In this document: in pieces, positions 6,842 to 9,605 of the stretch | Numbering within the stretch: position 1 is the stretch's first letter | Layout: each line of letters opens with the position of its first letter | Assembly (NCBI GenBank): GCA_007132145.1 | Contig: SLPE01000047.1 | Coordinates: 1 to 9,605 of the forward strand | Direction of reading: 5' to 3' | DNA: 9,605 bases | Source of the DNA: Candidatus Izemoplasma sp. | Lineage (GTDB): Bacteria > Bacillota_I > Bacilli_A > Izemoplasmatales > Izemoplasmataceae | The notes under the pieces: generated by a model | Database searches by the model: none | What the model was told of the DNA's origin: nothing | Seen by the model: only the letters and a program-made list of their open reading frames with translations | Program-made: the position numbers and the translations under genes

Positions 6842-6963
6842 CCCTTCCCGTGTCGAAGGGCCCCTTCCGCCTTCCAAGGCGATGGTCTCAACGTCCGGTT
6901 GTCGAGCGTGCTCGACATGGCGTTTTCATGTACGTTTTCGAAGAGCCTTCGAGCCCGCTATAC
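6842..6963 (+). other. Hairpin-rich 3' region of the lipoprotein transcript
   Basis: About 120 bases lie between the lipoprotein stop and its terminator with no convincing gene. CCCTTC (6842-6847) can pair with GAAGGG (6855-6860). A second CCCTTC (6862-6867) directly follows. GTCGAG/CTCGAC with loop CGTG (6901-6916, extendable by one pair) forms a stable hairpin followed shortly by GCGTTTT, a possible weak early terminator. CGAAG/CTTCG lies near 6939-6951. This may be a structured 3' untranslated region. I see no small reading frame with a ribosome binding site. Confidence 0.4.
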
Positions 6964-6994
6964 GGGATGCCGTTTTTCCGGTGTCCCTTTTTTT
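6964..6994 (+). terminator. Intrinsic terminator ending the lipoprotein transcript
   Basis: A 9-bp stem (GGGATGCCG 6964-6972 with 6979-6987, two G-T pairs, loop TTTTTC) is followed by seven T residues at 6988-6994. It is the strongest terminator between the lipoprotein gene and recD2. Confidence 0.87.
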
Positions 6995-7027
6995 CGAAAT
7001 TATCTCAAATCCGCTCAGCGGTCGGTA

Positions 7028-7036
7028 TGCTATAAT
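7028..7036 (+). promoter_or_regulatory. Extended -10 promoter of recD2
   Basis: TGCTATAAT (7028-7036) is a perfect extended -10 with no clear -35 at the usual spacing. The predicted start near 7043 falls at the ribosome binding site, so the leader is only about ten bases long. Confidence 0.68.
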
Positions 7037-7053
7037 GACGTTGAGGTGAAGCC

Positions 7054-9399
7054 ATGAACTATGTCGAAGGCGTCATCACCCGCATCACTTACTACAACGA
7101 AGACGACCATTACGGTGTGATCAAGATCGATGTCGAATCTTCCGACATCACGACCGGCCTTTTCGGCGAAGCCCTCAAGGGCATCCTGACGGTCACCGGT
7201 CATTTTCCCCGTCCCGCGAAAAACGAGATAGTAAGATTTTACGGGGAGATGACGGTGCACCCGACGTATGGCGAACAATTCAGCGCGAAACGTTTCGAAC
7301 GTGCGGGAACGACGAATCGCGAAGGCGTGATCGAGTACTTGTCGAGCGACTTCTTCAAAGGCGTCGGCGAAAAGACCGCCGAACGTGTCGTCGACGCGCT
7401 CGGCGTCGAGGCGATCGAAAGAATCGTCGCCGACGGAAGCGTTCTCGACGATGTCACGGGAATGAGCGCCAAGGTGAAGAAGACACTGAAAGAGGGGCTG
7501 CAAAAACACAAAGCCGTAGAACATACGCTCGTGAGATTGTACGGACACGGCATTTCCGCGAAGATGGCGATGCGCATCATCCGTGTCTACGGCGACGAAA
7601 CGGTGTCCTTGGTCGAAGACAACCCCTATCGCATGATTGAAGATGTCGACGGCATCGGGTTCGAACGCGCCGATGCGATCGCCGGAAAACTCGGCATCGC
7701 CGAGAACGATCCTCGCCGCATCCGCGCATTCATCGTTCATCTGTTCAAGTCCGACGCCTTGGGGGAAGGGCATACCTACGTGTCGTACGACACGTTCATC
7801 GAAAAGGTGCGCTGCTCGCTCGAAAGCGACGACGTCGCCCTCGAGACGGAGACGCTCGAGGACCATGTCGAACGTCTCGTCCGCGTGGGGCTCTTCGTTC
7901 GTGAAGACGACCGTCTCAGTTTGAAAAGCGTCGTCGTGGCCGAACAAGAGATCGCGGCAAAACTGACGCGGCTCCATGAAACGCCGCAAGCGGTCGATGA
8001 AACAAGGGTCCGGCGCTTGATCACGGCGTTCGAATCGGCGGAAGGCATCCGCTACACCGCCAAGCAGAAACAAGCCGTCATCGATGCACTCAAGCATCGT
8101 GTCCTGATCGTGACCGGCGGACCGGGAACGGGCAAGACGACGGTCATCAAGGGGCTCGTCGACGTCTATCACCGCTACCACGATCTCGAAAGACCGACAG
8201 ACGATGCCTTCAGTCTCATCCATCTCGTCGCCCCGACGGGACGCGCCGCGAAGCGCATGAAGGAAGCGACGGGTTTTCATGCGACGACGATTCACCGTTT
8301 CCTCGGTTACGGCTTCGACGGGTCTTTTCAACACGACAAGGCGCATCCGGTCGAAGGCAACCTCTTCATCGTCGACGAAGCGTCGATGATCGATATCCAT
8401 CTTGCCGGACAACTCTTGCAAAGTCTGCCCGATTATGCCAATGTCGTTCTCGTCGGCGACGACGCACAGTTACCCAGCGTCGGCCCCGGTCAAGTGTTCA
8501 AAGACCTCATCGAAGCGGGCAGGCTCCCCGTCGTCGAGCTCGACTACATTCACAGACAGGCGCAAGATTCCAACATCGTCGCGCTCGCCAACGCCATCCG
8601 ACAAGGTCGGTTGCCTTCGCGACTCGACGAACACCATGACGACTGTTATGTCGTCGCCGAGACACCGGACAATTTCCAGCCGAGACTCAAACGCATGATC
8701 GACTATTTCATCGAGCGAGGGTATGACCTTCTCAACGATATCCAAGTACTCGTCCCGATGTACAAGGGACCGCTCGGCATCGACGAAACGAACCGTTTCT
8801 TGCAAGAGACGTACAATACCCGCAACGACAAGACCCGCATCCACGGGAACCGTACGTTCAAGTTGAACGACAAGATCCTTCAACTCGCCAATCAAGTCGA
8901 AGACGGCGTCATGAACGGGGATCAGGGGCGTGTCGTCGCCATCGATGAAGACGGCGTCGTCGTCGAGTTCCTCGATGCGCGCGTCACCTACGGACAAAAG
9001 GATCTCGTGAACATCACCCATGCCTACGCGATGAGCGTACACAAGGCGCAAGGGAGCGAATACCCCGTCGTCATCCTGCCCGTCTTCAGCGCCTACAGCA
9101 TCATGTTGCGGCGCAAGTTGCTCTATACCGGCATGACGCGGGCGAAGGAGAAACTCGTCATTTTCGGACAGACCCACCGACTCAAGTACGCCATCGAACG
9201 CCTCGAAGAGGGTCGACGGACGACACTGAGGGAAAGGCTTGAAGGCCTACAGCCGAGCTCGCGAAACGACCGTTCCGAAGAAGCGGACCTCGAAAAGGGT
9301 CCGTCGACAGTCGTCATCGACGATGAAGAGATTCCCTTCAAGACGCTCGGTGAAGATACCCGTGGCAAGACCCCTTACGATTTTCTGGATGAGGAATGA
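7054..9399 (+). CDS. recD2: RecD2-type SF1B DNA helicase
   Basis: ATP-driven 5'-3' DNA helicase of the RecD2 (YrrC) group, which acts in repair and replication without RecBC. The 781 residues compare with about 800 in Bacillus. The N-terminal part has an OB-like segment (1-85) and helix-hairpin-helix repeats, e.g. FFKGVGEKTAERVV (100-113) and IEDVDGIGFERADAI (195-209). The helicase core follows: Walker A GGPGTGKTT (355-363, K361), APTGRAAKRM (393-402), Walker B VDEAS (440-444), VGDDAQLPSVGPG (467-479), YIHRQ (498-502), NGDQG (621-625), HAYAMSVHKAQGSEYP (656-671) and YTGMTRAKEK (691-700, R696). The tail 720-781 is charged and divergent. The start at 7054 has GAGG at 7043-7046. Next downstream is an alanine-type T-box leader, consistent with the recD2-alaS neighbourhood of Bacillus. 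No terminator follows the gene. Confidence 0.95.
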   Translation: MNYVEGVITRITYYNEDDHYGVIKIDVESSDITTGLFGEALKGILTVTGHFPRPAKNEIVRFYGEMTVHPTYGEQFSAKRFERAGTTNREGVIEYLSSDFFKGVGEKTAERVVDALGVEAIERIVADGSVLDDVTGMSAKVKKTLKEGLQKHKAVEHTLVRLYGHGISAKMAMRIIRVYGDETVSLVEDNPYRMIEDVDGIGFERADAIAGKLGIAENDPRRIRAFIVHLFKSDALGEGHTYVSYDTFIEKVRCSLESDDVALETETLEDHVERLVRVGLFVREDDRLSLKSVVVAEQEIAAKLTRLHETPQAVDETRVRRLITAFESAEGIRYTAKQKQAVIDALKHRVLIVTGGPGTGKTTVIKGLVDVYHRYHDLERPTDDAFSLIHLVAPTGRAAKRMKEATGFHATTIHRFLGYGFDGSFQHDKAHPVEGNLFIVDEASMIDIHLAGQLLQSLPDYANVVLVGDDAQLPSVGPGQVFKDLIEAGRLPVVELDYIHRQAQDSNIVALANAIRQGRLPSRLDEHHDDCYVVAETPDNFQPRLKRMIDYFIERGYDLLNDIQVLVPMYKGPLGIDETNRFLQETYNTRNDKTRIHGNRTFKLNDKILQLANQVEDGVMNGDQGRVVAIDEDGVVVEFLDARVTYGQKDLVNITHAYAMSVHKAQGSEYPVVILPVFSAYSIMLRRKLLYTGMTRAKEKLVIFGQTHRLKYAIERLEEGRRTTLRERLEGLQPSSRNDRSEEADLEKGPSTVVIDDEEIPFKTLGEDTRGKTPYDFLDEE

Positions 9400-9409
9400 A
9401 TCATGACGA

Positions 9410-9438
9410 TTGCATTCGTCCGATGAAAAAGATATAAT
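9410..9438 (+). promoter_or_regulatory. Promoter of the second T-box leader
   Basis: TTGCAT (9410-9415), a 17-base spacer and a perfect TATAAT (9433-9438) form a sigma-A promoter. The -35 sequence and spacing match those of the trpS T-box promoter. The predicted start is near 9445, at the beginning of the T-box Stem I. Confidence 0.82.
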
Positions 9439-9444
9439 ACGGGT

Positions 9445-9605
9445 GTATCCATCCCATCGAAGACGAAGACGAGTAGGCGGGTTTGAAGCCAAGAGAGTTT
9501 GTGTATGCTGCGAACAAACGTGATGACCCGGCCGAAGCTCCTTCCGAGAGATGCGGCAAACCGCATCCGTCATGAGGGCGATAACCTCTTTGAGTGCCGG
9601 AATCC
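9445..9605 (+). promoter_or_regulatory. T-box riboswitch leader, Ala specifier GCT, probably of alaS; cut by window edge
   Basis: The leader shows the Stem I pattern of T-box riboswitches. GAGTAG is at 9471-9476. CGGGT pairs with ACCCG (9478-9482 with 9526-9530). AAGAGAG is followed by an apical arm GTTTGT/ACAAAC (9497-9502 with 9514-9519) around a GCTGCGA loop. A GAA (9534-9536) then precedes the specifier GCT (9537-9539), an alanine codon. A stable hairpin follows (GATGCGG/CCGCATC, 9550-9556 with 9561-9567, loop CAAA). The T-box core, antiterminator and terminator would lie beyond 9605. recD2 lies upstream of alaS in Bacillus, so alanyl-tRNA synthetase is the expected target. The downstream gene itself is not visible. 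Confidence 0.85.

Noticed and set aside
6730..7035. Plus-strand open frame of 101 codons after the lipoprotein gene
   Set aside because: It overlaps the end of the lipoprotein gene in another frame, runs through hairpins and a terminator, and has no plausible ribosome binding site or family features.
7030..8421. Open frame of 463 codons on the minus strand opposite recD2
   Set aside because: recD2 on the plus strand has every helicase motif. The antisense frame is open because recD2 uses few TTA, CTA and TCA codons. It has no family-like motifs and its composition looks like reversed coding sequence.
9395..9418. Hairpin GAATG/CATTC across the recD2 stop as a terminator
   Set aside because: It is AT-rich with a bulge and is not followed by a T run. 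It overlaps the -35 of the next promoter instead.
1..9605. Mobile element, CRISPR array, phage or defence system
   Set aside because: I found no transposase, integrase, direct-repeat array, attachment site or known defence domain. Every gene but the lipoprotein is a recognised housekeeping family, and base composition is even throughout.

Overview
The window looks like core chromosome from a Bacillota (Firmicutes) bacterium of fairly high GC content, about half G+C by eye. Three things support this: two tRNA-sensing T-box leaders, an Spx-type RNA polymerase-binding regulator, and strong AAGGAGG-type ribosome binding sites with sigma-A promoters that are often extended -10. All six genes whose stop lies in the window end in TGA, and the trpS leader carries a TGG specifier. 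TGA is therefore a stop here and the mycoplasma code is not used. I cannot name the genus. trpS, pepF and spx also lie close together in Bacillus, and recD2 precedes alaS in Bacillus, so the gene order is partly conserved.

Left part, minus strand (1-3007): trpS (tryptophanyl-tRNA synthetase, last few codons outside the window) is read leftwards behind a Trp-specific T-box leader with its own terminator and promoter. Upstream of it is pepF (oligoendopeptidase F), also leftward. The trpS promoter overlaps the pepF stop codon.

Centre, plus strand (3056-6994): pepF and an spx-like gene are divergent. Four plus-strand genes follow: spx, gap (glyceraldehyde-3-phosphate dehydrogenase), an Xaa-Pro aminopeptidase, and a very acidic lipoprotein of unknown function. 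Each appears to be its own transcription unit with a promoter just upstream and a rho-independent terminator downstream. The spx protein has an extra C-terminal tail with three cysteines, and AT-rich inverted half-sites overlap its promoter. A sequence resembling a CcpA catabolite-response element lies just upstream of the gap promoter.

Right part, plus strand (7028-9605): recD2, an SF1B DNA helicase, is followed by a promoter and the first part of a second T-box leader. Its apparent specifier is GCT (alanine), so the gene beyond the window should be alaS.

The genes are housekeeping: tRNA charging under T-box control, peptide breakdown (PepF plus an Xaa-Pro aminopeptidase), thiol-stress regulation, glycolysis and DNA repair. 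I see no mobile element, CRISPR array, phage gene or defence island. The points most worth a second look are the Spx tail, the operator-like repeats, the acidic lipoprotein, and the way both pepF and recD2 run without a terminator into a T-box leader.
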